The position numbers were made by a program, and so were the translations under genes. From assembly GCA_902796975.1 (NCBI GenBank), contig CADBRF010000233.1, forward strand, positions 1-5,009: 5,009 bases of DNA, written 5' to 3'. Below, piece after piece: positions 1-4,399 of this stretch (the first letter of the stretch is position 1; every line of letters begins with the position of its first letter). This stretch comes from an uncultured Coriobacteriaceae bacterium. GTDB lineage: Bacteria; Actinomycetota; Coriobacteriia; Coriobacteriales; QAMH01. The notes under the pieces are model-generated. The model searched no databases and had not been told where the DNA came from. It saw nothing but the letters and a program-made list of their open reading frames with translations.

Positions 1-40
1 AGTCCGGAGAGATGGCGGCTGTTGAGCGTTGGAAAACCTA

Positions 41-102
41 TGCATTGAACGGATTTATTGCCCACCATCCGGGGCTCGTGGCAAAAAAGGGCTTAAATGC
101 AC
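41..102. repeat. Imperfect inverted-repeat unit A (dispersed-repeat-like)
   Basis: The left arm begins at 42 with GCATTGAACGGATTTATTGCC. The right arm (77-102), read on the minus strand, begins GTGCATTTAAG and ends TTTTTTGCCACG. The arms agree at most positions without gaps and could fold into a hairpin with a short loop around 66-76. The unit is almost the same length (62 bp) as unit B at 206-266, and both arms follow the same pattern, roughly GTGCATTTAaCGG, a T-rich centre, then GTCACG. It lies in non-coding DNA downstream of the rplJ-rplL terminator. The function is unknown. It could be a REP/BIME-like intergenic element or a cluster of protein-binding sites. Confidence 0.55.
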
Positions 103-205
103 GCCTTTCCTCGTTTCTTGATGTGGCACTCGAAGCAGATACCATGCTGACCTGCTGTTTTGTTGCAACATAGCATCGGTGCGCTCGGGAAAAGAGAACG
201 ACCTA

Positions 206-266
206 CACATTTAACGGGTTTTTTGTCCGTCACTCCAAAGCGTGACGAAAATTCCGCTAAATGCAC
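206..266. repeat. Imperfect inverted-repeat unit B
   Basis: The left arm (207-233) reads ACATTTAACGGG, then TTTTTTGTC and a CAC end. The right arm (241-266), read on the minus strand, is GTGCATTTAGCGGAATT followed by TTCGTCACG. Only 7 bp separate the arms, so the unit is a near-continuous hairpin. The 61-bp length matches unit A, which argues for a defined element rather than chance similarity. The right arm is also a close match to the single copy at 311-339 (26 of 29 positions, no gaps). No ORF with credible features covers it. Confidence 0.6.
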
Positions 267-268
267 AG
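240..268 (-). repeat. Direct repeat copy 1 (29 bp)
   Basis: This is the right arm of unit B with its flanks. It is 29 bp long and matches the copy at 311-339 at 26 positions without gaps. The shared core reads AATTCCGCTAAATGC on the plus strand, preceded by GCGTGAC. The two copies start 71 bp apart. Confidence 0.7.
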
Positions 269-310
269 GCCGCCATATCCTCGCTGCCAACCTGGAACAT
301 GAAACGAGGC

Positions 311-339
311 GCGTGACAATAATTCCGCTAAATGCGCAG
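311..339 (-). repeat. Direct repeat copy 2 (29 bp), unpaired
   Basis: The plus strand reads GCGTGACAAT, then AATTCCGCTAAATGC and GCAG. It has the same orientation as the right arms of units A and B, but no recognisable partner arm lies to its left where one would be expected (about 276-300). It may be a half unit that lost its partner, or a stand-alone binding site. Confidence 0.65.
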
Positions 340-423
340 TTTGTCAGGGACTCAATGCGTTGGGGGGCACCCAGCCGATATCGGCAAGTTGCGCATGAAC
401 CGAGACGGTAGCGCCGTCAGGCA

Positions 424-457
424 TAAAAAATGCGCCGCCCCAAAACGGAGCGGCGCA
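424..457 (-). terminator. Intrinsic terminator of the rplJ-rplL operon
   Basis: Read on the minus strand, an 11-bp GC-rich stem (TGCGCCGCTCC with GGGGCGGCGCA, one G-U pair) closes a loop of about 5 bases and is followed at once by six T residues. It begins 24 bases after the rplL stop codon. Stem strength, loop size and T-run make this a textbook rho-independent terminator. It implies that rplL is the last gene of its transcript and that nothing further left is co-transcribed through a strong read-through. Confidence 0.92.
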
Positions 458-481
458 CAGCAAGTGCTATGAAACCTGAAT

Positions 482-847
482 TTACTTCAGGACGACAGCA
501 GCACCGGCCTCCTCGAGCTTGGCCTTGGCAGCCTCAGCGTCGTCCTTGGAAGCGCCCTCGATGATGACGGTCGGGGCCTCCTCAACCTTAGCCTTGGCCT
601 CCTTCAGGCCGAGAGAGGTGAGCTCACGGACAACCTTGATGACAGCAATCTTGTTGTCGCCGAAGGACTCGAGGGAGACGTCGAACTCGGTCTTCTCTTC
701 CTCAACAGCAGCAGGAGCGGCAGCAGCAGCAACTGCAACAGGGGCAGCGGCGGAAACGCCAAATGCCTCTTCGATGTCATGGACGAGGTCAGCGGCCTCA
801 AGAAGGGTCAGGCCCTTGATGCCTTCGAGAATTTCTTCCTTGGTCAT
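482..847 (-). CDS. rplL: 50S ribosomal protein L7/L12
   Basis: The 121-residue protein has the usual length and organisation of bacterial L7/L12. An N-terminal helical dimerisation domain (about 1-32, with LTLLEAADLVHDIEEAFGV) is followed by a flexible Ala/Pro/Val hinge (about 33-48) and a C-terminal factor-binding domain (about 52-121). That last domain carries the family signatures EKTEFDV, AVIKVVRELT, GLKEAK and SKDDAEAAKAKLEEAGA. Dimers of this protein bind the C-terminal helix of L10 to form the ribosomal stalk, which recruits translational GTPases such as EF-Tu, EF-G, IF2 and RF3. The ATG is preceded on the minus strand by GAAAGG, about 8-9 bases upstream. It follows rplJ after an 82-bp gap containing a small hairpin (869-887, 5-bp arms), so both are probably made from one transcript. 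A strong terminator lies just downstream. Confidence 0.98.
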   Translation of the reverse strand: MTKEEILEGIKGLTLLEAADLVHDIEEAFGVSAAAPVAVAAAAAPAAVEEEKTEFDVSLESFGDNKIAVIKVVRELTSLGLKEAKAKVEEAPTVIIEGASKDDAEAAKAKLEEAGAAVVLK

Positions 848-929
848 TTTTGTAACCTTTCATACAGCGGCAGCCATCTTAACTGCCTGAAATAAACTGA
901 TACGGTAAAACACCAGAAAACTAACGTAC

Positions 930-1448
930 TTACGCAGCTTCCTTTTCGCTGACAGCCTTGATGGCGCGAGCGAGAGACTCGATCGGGGCGTTGACAACGC
1001 GTGCAAGACCCGTGATAGGAGCCTGAATTGCAGATGCCAGCATTGCCATGAGCTGTTCCTTGCTCGGGAGATCGGCAATCTTGAGAGCCTCCTCAACGGA
1101 AACCTCAGCACCGTCGAGCAGACCGCCCTTGAGCTGCAGGTTCTCATGCTCGTCCATGAAATCCTTGATGGCCTTTGCGGGTGCGGCGACGTCTGCGCCA
1201 GTGAACACGAATGCGGTGGGGCCAGCAAGAATGTTGGGGAGCTCGGGGTAGCCGAGATTACGAAGGGCGATGGTAGCCAGCGTGTTCTTGTAAACATGCA
1301 TATGGCCACCGGCCTCGCGAACGGCATTGCGCAGCTCGCGGGTCTCCTTGACGGTAAGACCGCAAGCGTCCACAAACCAGCAGGCGGAAGCCTCCTGGAA
1401 AGCCTCGGTGATCTCTGCAACTTGCTGCTTCTTTGCTTCTGTAGGCAT
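930..1448 (-). CDS. rplJ: 50S ribosomal protein L10
   Basis: The 172-residue protein matches L10 throughout. An N-terminal rRNA/L11-associated globular domain has the pattern WFVDACGLTV, ETRELRNAVREAGG and VYKNTLATIALRN (about 24-65). A central segment with GPTAFVFTGAD follows, and the C-terminal helix that carries L7/L12 dimers starts near 128 (LPSKEQLMAMLASAI onward). The protein anchors the stalk on the 50S subunit. The ATG at 1448 is preferred over an in-frame GTG two codons upstream, because AAAGGAGGT (1453-1461) sits 4-5 bases before the ATG and the GTG overlaps that site. It is the first gene of an operon with rplL. The upstream region carries a promoter and an L10-type leader, so translation of the pair is expected to be repressed by free L10-(L7/L12) complex, as known for this family. 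Confidence 0.98.
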   Translation of the reverse strand: MPTEAKKQQVAEITEAFQEASACWFVDACGLTVKETRELRNAVREAGGHMHVYKNTLATIALRNLGYPELPNILAGPTAFVFTGADVAAPAKAIKDFMDEHENLQLKGGLLDGAEVSVEEALKIADLPSKEQLMAMLASAIQAPITGLARVVNAPIESLARAIKAVSEKEAA

Positions 1449-1464
1449 GTGCACCTCCTTTCAT

Positions 1465-1554
1465 ACAAAACGACCCCCGCCATGATGAGACATGCGGAGG
1501 CCTAAATGCACATGCTAGAAGCAGCGTATCAAAGACCACCTCGGCGGGCGGGAG
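1465..1554 (-). terminator. Possible attenuator hairpin in the rplJ leader
   Basis: On the minus strand CTCCCGCC (plus 1547-1554) can pair with GGCGGGGG (plus 1474-1481), giving 8 pairs including one G-U. It is followed by TCGTTTTG. It uses bases next to the L10-binding core, so the two folds may compete. The T-run is only four bases and the arms are 65 bases apart, so this may instead be the base of the leader structure or not form at all. Confidence 0.3.
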
Positions 1555-1605
1555 CGAATCCCCTTAGGCTACATGCGTAGCACCAGCTGTCTGCGGTAGC
1601 GGGAA
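1465..1605 (-). promoter_or_regulatory. Ribosomal protein L10 leader (autoregulatory mRNA structure)
   Basis: The minus strand upstream of rplJ contains elements I recognise from L10 leaders: CAGACAGCTGGTG, then a hairpin GCTAC-GCAT-GTAGC, a CTTAA-like CCTAAGG, a second small hairpin, and GCCGAGGTGG. Outer bases GCTACC (plus 1595-1600) can pair with GGTGGT (plus 1535-1540) to close a multibranched structure of about 66 bases. L10-(L7/L12) complexes are known to bind such leaders and repress the rplJL genes. The leader sits between the predicted promoter and the rplJ ribosome binding site, as expected. The element edges are approximate because no covariance model was run. Confidence 0.8.
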
Positions 1606-1642
1606 AGCTAACATAACGCTCATAGAACTCATGAGCAGATGG

Positions 1643-1671
1643 ATTGTAAGCCAGGCAGGCATTGAACGCAA
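1643..1671 (-). promoter_or_regulatory. Candidate sigma-70-type promoter for rplJ-rplL
   Basis: The minus strand has TTGCGT (plus 1666-1671), a 17-base spacer and TACAAT (plus 1643-1648). The -10 matches the consensus at 5 of 6 positions, while the -35 keeps only the TTG. Transcription would start near 1636, giving a leader of about 190 bases that contains the complete L10-leader core. Position and spacing fit the regulation expected for this operon. Confidence 0.55.
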
Positions 1672-1707
1672 GCACAATCCGTGAGAAGGCAGCTTGGTTT
1701 GGGGGCG

Positions 1708-1744
1708 AACGGGGAATGAGGAATCAAAGCCTCCGCGTCCCGTT
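1708..1744 (-). other. Hairpin downstream of the receiver-like gene, no T-run
   Basis: On the minus strand, AACGGG pairs with CCCGTT and an inner GAGG pairs with CCTC, with a 5-base and a 4-base internal loop. It lies 28 bases after the stop of the 1772-2428 gene. No T-tract follows, so it is not a standard intrinsic terminator. It could protect the 3' end of that mRNA or assist factor-dependent termination. Confidence 0.35.
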
Positions 1745-1771
1745 TGCACACGAAGGTAATCAGGCTTTGGG

Positions 1772-2428
1772 CTAGTCAAGGTATTCGAAGCTGACACGGA
1801 TGCCCACGCGCCCTCGCTCGGGCAGCTCAAAGCAAATTGACCGGTTGACGTAATCTGCGATATCAATATGGGAATAACGCTGCCCCTTGCGACCAATCGC
1901 GGGAATCACGGATTCCCCCGCCAACTCGGTGGTGAGATTGCGCCCGTCGAGCGTTTCGGCCACATCATGACTTGCCCGCAGGGCGTCCCATCCTGACTCG
2001 AGAATCTCAAGCACATCGAGCCTCGTGTTCGGACGGCGAAGCAAACGGAGCAGTTCCTTGGTTATCTGCACGTGCTCGCAATTGAAAACGATGTCGTAAA
2101 CACCGCAATACCCCGCAAGGTAACTGAGCCAGACATCCCCTGGCGTTCGATGTGAGCACACCACAATAATGCGCATCCTGCTGTCCTGGTGGGACGGATT
2201 ATTCAAGAACGCCGCAATGCCCGACACCATATCTGAAACGGACACAAAGTGCGCATCGTCGATTATCACAGCCGCCGCTCCTGCTCTCGCCAAGTTCGCG
2301 AGCTCGGGTTCGAGCGGGACGGACGAACGCGGGTCGAGCCTGAAATCAGCTTCCGGACCCACAGCGGCGCTGAAATAATCGAATCGTTCTACAGTTGTGA
2401 AAACGGCTATCGCCGAGGAAGAATACAC
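1772..2428 (-). CDS. Hypothetical protein, receiver-like pattern
   Basis: I do not recognise a named family. From the GTG at 2428 the product is 218 residues. This start has GGAG (plus 2437-2440) 8 bases upstream. The longer ATG at 2560 has no ribosome binding site and would put the AT-rich region in the coding sequence. Residues 6-115 alternate strands and helices like a CheY-type receiver or the N-terminal domain of CpaE-like proteins: AIAVFTTVERFDYF, AAAVIIDDAHFV (Asp57/58 where a phosphoacceptor would sit), RIIVVCS (86-92), then GVYDIVF (109-115) where receivers have a GA.DYL motif. The conserved Lys of true receivers is not evident and there is no Walker A motif. The C-terminal part (from about 120) is helical, then strand-rich. 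There is no signal peptide or membrane segment. It is divergent from the plus-strand gene at 2685. A regulatory role is inference. Confidence 0.7.
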   Translation of the reverse strand: MYSSSAIAVFTTVERFDYFSAAVGPEADFRLDPRSSVPLEPELANLARAGAAAVIIDDAHFVSVSDMVSGIAAFLNNPSHQDSRMRIIVVCSHRTPGDVWLSYLAGYCGVYDIVFNCEHVQITKELLRLLRRPNTRLDVLEILESGWDALRASHDVAETLDGRNLTTELAGESVIPAIGRKGQRYSHIDIADYVNRSICFELPERGRVGIRVSFEYLD

Positions 2429-2436
2429 GGCACACA

Positions 2437-2440
2437 CTCC
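2437..2440 (-). promoter_or_regulatory. Ribosome binding site that favours the GTG start at 2428
   Basis: GGAG on the minus strand lies 8 bases before the GTG. Neither in-frame upstream ATG (2560, 2503) has a correctly spaced site. The one at 2503 has an AGG only one base away. Confidence 0.5.
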
Positions 2441-2455
2441 GCACGAAATAGTATG

Positions 2456-2482
2456 TACTTTTGTATTGATAGTTATAAAGTA
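2456..2482. promoter_or_regulatory. AT-rich dyad, likely promoter/operator region of the minus-strand gene
   Basis: TACTTT (2456-2461) and AAAGTA (2477-2482) form a perfect 6-bp inverted repeat with a 15-bp spacer. Within it, TATAAC on the minus strand (plus 2472-2477) resembles a -10 element. No good -35 is seen 16-18 bases upstream. The surrounding 2440-2520 stretch is clearly richer in A and T than the rest of the window, as expected for a promoter region. Confidence 0.3.
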
Positions 2483-2545
2483 AGAAAAAACGTGCCTGTG
2501 CGCCATACCTAATATGTATAGTGCCCGCCGAAATGAGCAGCTCAA

Positions 2546-2569
2546 TCGCGCTTTCCCCATTTTGCGCGA
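2546..2569. promoter_or_regulatory. GC-rich dyad TCGCGC-N12-GCGCGA
   Basis: A perfect 6-bp inverted repeat lies at 2546-2551 and 2564-2569 in the divergent intergenic region. It could be an operator or a hairpin in a long 5' leader. There is no direct evidence which. Confidence 0.35.
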
Positions 2570-2571
2570 CT

Positions 2572-2615
2572 AAAAGCCACTCGTCTGCATAGCCAATCCA
2601 AATGAGTGGACTTTT
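2572..2615. promoter_or_regulatory. Inverted repeat with 11-bp arms upstream of the plus-strand gene
   Basis: AAAAGCCACTC (2572-2582) is complementary to GAGTGG plus CTTTT (2604-2615), with one bulged A and a 21-base loop. It sits between the two divergent genes, 69 bases before the TTG start at 2685. It may be an operator, a leader hairpin, or on the plus strand a weak terminator-like structure (the arm ends in TTTT). Confidence 0.4.
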
Positions 2616-2670
2616 CCTGTCTGTTTGAGCACTGCAACCGGCGAGCTCTGCACCGACGAGCTTTTACTAT

Positions 2671-2677
2671 GGAAGGA
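2671..2677 (+). promoter_or_regulatory. Ribosome binding site that decides the TTG start at 2685
   Basis: GGAAGGA ends 7 bases before a TTG at 2685. The alternative in-frame TTG at 2625 has no purine-rich site upstream, so the shorter reading is preferred. Confidence 0.6.
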
Positions 2678-2684
2678 TAAATCG

Positions 2685-3200
2685 TTGGCTGGAAAACCAG
2701 AACGGAATTGCCCGAAGACGAGAATCGAGCTTAAACTGCCCGCAGCCATCTACGCTTATATGCAGGTTCTCGTGAATTCCAGCACCGCTTCCATACGCAG
2801 TTTCAGCCAGCTCGTGGAAGCAGTAATGTTCTGGGTCTCAGATATTTGCGCGGCAGGAGCCGGGCAGGAATTTGCTTTCCGGCTTCGGGACTTGAAGGCA
2901 GATAAGTTGCGCAGCCTCAAAGACCTCACCCACCTACCCCGCCTCAAGCAGGTGCACGTCAGTGTCGATGGAGAGGCGCTTTCCGCGTTTTGCCTGTTTA
3001 CCAAGGACTACCCAGCGCTCTTTTCCAGCAGGCACGAGGCTTTTGCCCTGGTCGCTGCATACGCCCTGGAATACGCAGCGCCCGGCCAAGATGGCTACCT
3101 AGCCAGGCGCTTCTATGGAGTGTTACGTTCCCATTCGCGATGGCGGCTTTCCAGCACAAACGAACTGGAAGAGGCCCCCACGTCTAAAGCTGCTCGATAA
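2685..3200 (+). CDS. Hypothetical protein with two ribbon-helix-helix-like segments
   Basis: I do not recognise the family. From the TTG at 2685 it encodes 171 residues. A longer reading from TTG 2625 would add 20. Residues 11-53 follow a ribbon-helix-helix pattern: strand KTRIELKLP, helix AAIYAYMQVLV, turn with SIRS, helix SFSQLVEAVMFWV. Residues 87-129 repeat the layout without gaps: strand LKQVHVSVDG, helix EALSAFCLFTKD, turn FSSR, helix HEAFALVAAYALE. Identity between the two segments is low, but the hydrophobic positions coincide. The segments are joined by a basic stretch (about 64-86, FRLRDLKADKLRSLK). The C-terminus (about 138-171) is basic, then polar. If correct, a single chain could fold as a pseudo-dimeric DNA-binding unit. 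The gene is divergent from the 1772-2428 gene and overlaps the 3' end of the isocitrate dehydrogenase gene by 17 bp. Function and DNA binding are inference. Confidence 0.7.
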   Translation: MAGKPERNCPKTRIELKLPAAIYAYMQVLVNSSTASIRSFSQLVEAVMFWVSDICAAGAGQEFAFRLRDLKADKLRSLKDLTHLPRLKQVHVSVDGEALSAFCLFTKDYPALFSSRHEAFALVAAYALEYAAPGQDGYLARRFYGVLRSHSRWRLSSTNELEEAPTSKAAR

Positions 3201-4272
3201 TGGCGTCAGCAAAACCGCTGGTGGTGACGCATCCATCGGTCGAACCAGTGCGGATGCGCTGGATATCGTAGGTGAGCTTCTCGCCCTTAGCATAGACCGT
3301 GTAGAGCGCCTTTCGAATTGTCTCGGCAGCTTCGCCCTCGCCAATGTGGTCGAGCATCATGCAGCCAGAAAGGATCTGAGCTGTGGGGTTGGCCTCGTTC
3401 TTGCCCGCGTGCTTGGGGGCAGACCCGTGCACCGGCTCGAAGATGGCAATCGAATCGCCGATGTTGGCACCGGGGGCAATGCCCAGGCCACCAACCAGGC
3501 CGGCGCAAAGGTCACTCACGATATCGCCGTAGAGGTTGGGAAGCACCATGACATCAAACTGAGTCGGGTCGATGACGAGGCCCATGCAGGTGGCGTCCAC
3601 GATGCGGTTCTCGAACTCGACCTTGCCCTCGTACTCTGCAGCGATGCGCTCTGCCGTGTGGAGGAAGAGACCGTCCGTGAACTTCATGATGTTGGCCTTG
3701 TGAACCGCTGTGACCTTCTTGCGCCCATGGGCGACGGCGTAGTCAAAAGCCGCGCGGATGATGCGCTCGGAAGCCGTAATGGAGATGGGCTTCAGGGTGA
3801 TGGCGGCGTCGGGGCGGATGGTGCCCAGGTCATGCTCGCCTGCCCATGCGATGAGCTCCGCTGCCTCAGGCGTACCCTCGTCAACTTCGATACCCGCGTA
3901 GAGGTCTTCGGTGTTCTCACGGAAAATAACGAGGTCAACGTCATCGTAGCGCGCGCCCGTGCCGGGAATGCTCACCGTGGGACGCAGGTTGATGTAGAGG
4001 TCGAAATGCTTGCGGAGGGCAACGTTGATGGAGCGGAACCCGGCTCCCACCGGCGTGGTGAGCGGCCCCTTGATGGCAATCCCCGTCTCCTCGATGGAAT
4101 CCAGCAGCGGCTGGGGAAGCGGCGTACCGAACTCGTCCATGACGCCTGCACCGCCATTGTGAACGCGCCATTCAATATCGACGCCGGCAGCTTCGATGAC
4201 CTTGCACATTGCAGATGTGATTTCCGGCCCGATACCGTCTCCGGGAACAAGAGTGATTACATGCTTTGCCAT
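3184..4272 (-). CDS. icd: Isocitrate dehydrogenase (isocitrate/isopropylmalate family), probably NADP-type
   Basis: The 362-residue cytosolic enzyme of the TCA cycle converts isocitrate to 2-oxoglutarate and CO2. It opens with VPGDGIGPEI. The substrate site shows Ser81-x-Asn83 in GFRSINVALRK, with Arg87, Arg97 and Arg118 (RENTEDLYAG, Tyr125), Lys192 in AVHKANIMKFTDG, and metal-binding Asp226, Asp250 and Asp254 (NLYGDIVSDLCAGLVGG). The Ser-x-Asn and LRK/LRP context marks isocitrate rather than isopropylmalate as substrate. In the cofactor loop, HGSAPKHAGKNEANP has Lys287-His288 where NAD enzymes usually have Asp-Ile. TYDIQR near the C-terminus keeps Tyr335 and Arg339 at the spacing of E. coli Tyr391/Arg395. 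This points to NADP, although position 294 is Ala rather than Val. The ATG is preceded by AAAAGGAG (plus 4280-4287) with good spacing. A HEAT-like gene lies upstream on the same strand. Confidence 0.93.
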   Translation of the reverse strand: MAKHVITLVPGDGIGPEITSAMCKVIEAAGVDIEWRVHNGGAGVMDEFGTPLPQPLLDSIEETGIAIKGPLTTPVGAGFRSINVALRKHFDLYINLRPTVSIPGTGARYDDVDLVIFRENTEDLYAGIEVDEGTPEAAELIAWAGEHDLGTIRPDAAITLKPISITASERIIRAAFDYAVAHGRKKVTAVHKANIMKFTDGLFLHTAERIAAEYEGKVEFENRIVDATCMGLVIDPTQFDVMVLPNLYGDIVSDLCAGLVGGLGIAPGANIGDSIAIFEPVHGSAPKHAGKNEANPTAQILSGCMMLDHIGEGEAAETIRKALYTVYAKGEKLTYDIQRIRTGSTDGCVTTSGFADAIIEQL

Positions 4273-4279
4273 TACGGTT

Positions 4280-4287
4280 CTCCTTTT
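4280..4287 (-). promoter_or_regulatory. Ribosome binding site of icd
   Basis: AAAAGGAG on the minus strand lies 7 bases before the ATG at 4272. The strong match and spacing confirm this start and give the full-length N-terminus expected for the family. Confidence 0.8.
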
Positions 4288-4323
4288 ATCAGCTGGCCCG
4301 CGGCGCGCTTGTTGGCACTAGAA

Positions 4324-4373
4324 AACAAATCATTCTACGACGGGATACTAGCCCTGCTGCAGAATGATTTGTT
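4324..4373 (-). terminator. 13-bp perfect inverted repeat, probable terminator of the HEAT-like gene
   Basis: AACAAATCATTCT (4324-4336) and AGAATGATTTGTT (4361-4373) are perfectly complementary, with a 24-base spacer in which GGG and CCC can pair. On the minus strand the stem ends in ATTTGTT and runs on as TTC, so the U-rich 3' arm could act as a terminator 27 bases after the stop codon at 4400. The stem is AT-rich and the uninterrupted T-run is short. An operator controlling icd is a fair alternative. A -10-like TAGAAT (plus 4332-4337) lies inside it, without a matching -35. Confidence 0.5.
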
Positions 4374-4399
4374 CGGAACGTGTTACGAAACGTAAGCGG

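Larger units (their letters stand above)
1..423. other. Non-coding region with repeats, no supported gene
   Basis: This stretch lies beyond the rplL terminator. It holds the repeat units listed separately, a 12-bp perfect palindrome GCCGATATCGGC (374-385) and a small hairpin GACGG-TAGCG-CCGTC (404-418). The open frames here are short, start or stop inside repeat arms, and show no family signature. No tRNA-like cloverleaf was seen by eye. Confidence 0.6.

Noticed and set aside
3..173. Plus-strand frame open from the left edge to a TAG at 171-173, 56 codons
   Set aside because: It could be the tail of a gene entering the window, but both arms of repeat unit A lie in it, the peptide shows no recognisable motif, and the only internal ATG (12) has a badly spaced ribosome binding site.
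93..290. Minus-strand 65-codon ORF with a CxxC-like end
   Set aside because: Its stop and much of its middle are made of the repeat arms. There is no ribosome binding site or family resemblance.
374..385. 12-bp perfect palindrome GCCGATATCGGC
   Set aside because: About one such palindrome is expected by chance in 5 kb, so it is recorded but not interpreted.
160..411. Plus-strand 83-codon ORF
   Set aside because: It runs through three repeat arms and the palindrome at 374-385, and its composition does not look like protein.
1501..1511. Sixth possible copy of the left-edge repeat (GTGCATTTAGG on the minus strand)
   Set aside because: Only the first 11 bases match. The rest does not follow the motif, and it lies within the rplJ leader.
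2429..2560. N-terminal extension of the receiver-like protein to the ATG at 2560
   Set aside because: There is no ribosome binding site, it would translate the AT-rich promoter-like region, and a GTG with a proper site exists at 2428.
4383..4395. Palindrome TTACG-AAA-CGTAA just after the HEAT-like gene
   Set aside because: Five-base arms are common by chance, and no second copy or associated promoter was seen.
3115..4395. Plus-strand 426-codon ORF opposite icd
   Set aside because: It is the antisense shadow of icd, caused by GC-rich codon bias. The minus-strand reading matches the enzyme family throughout.
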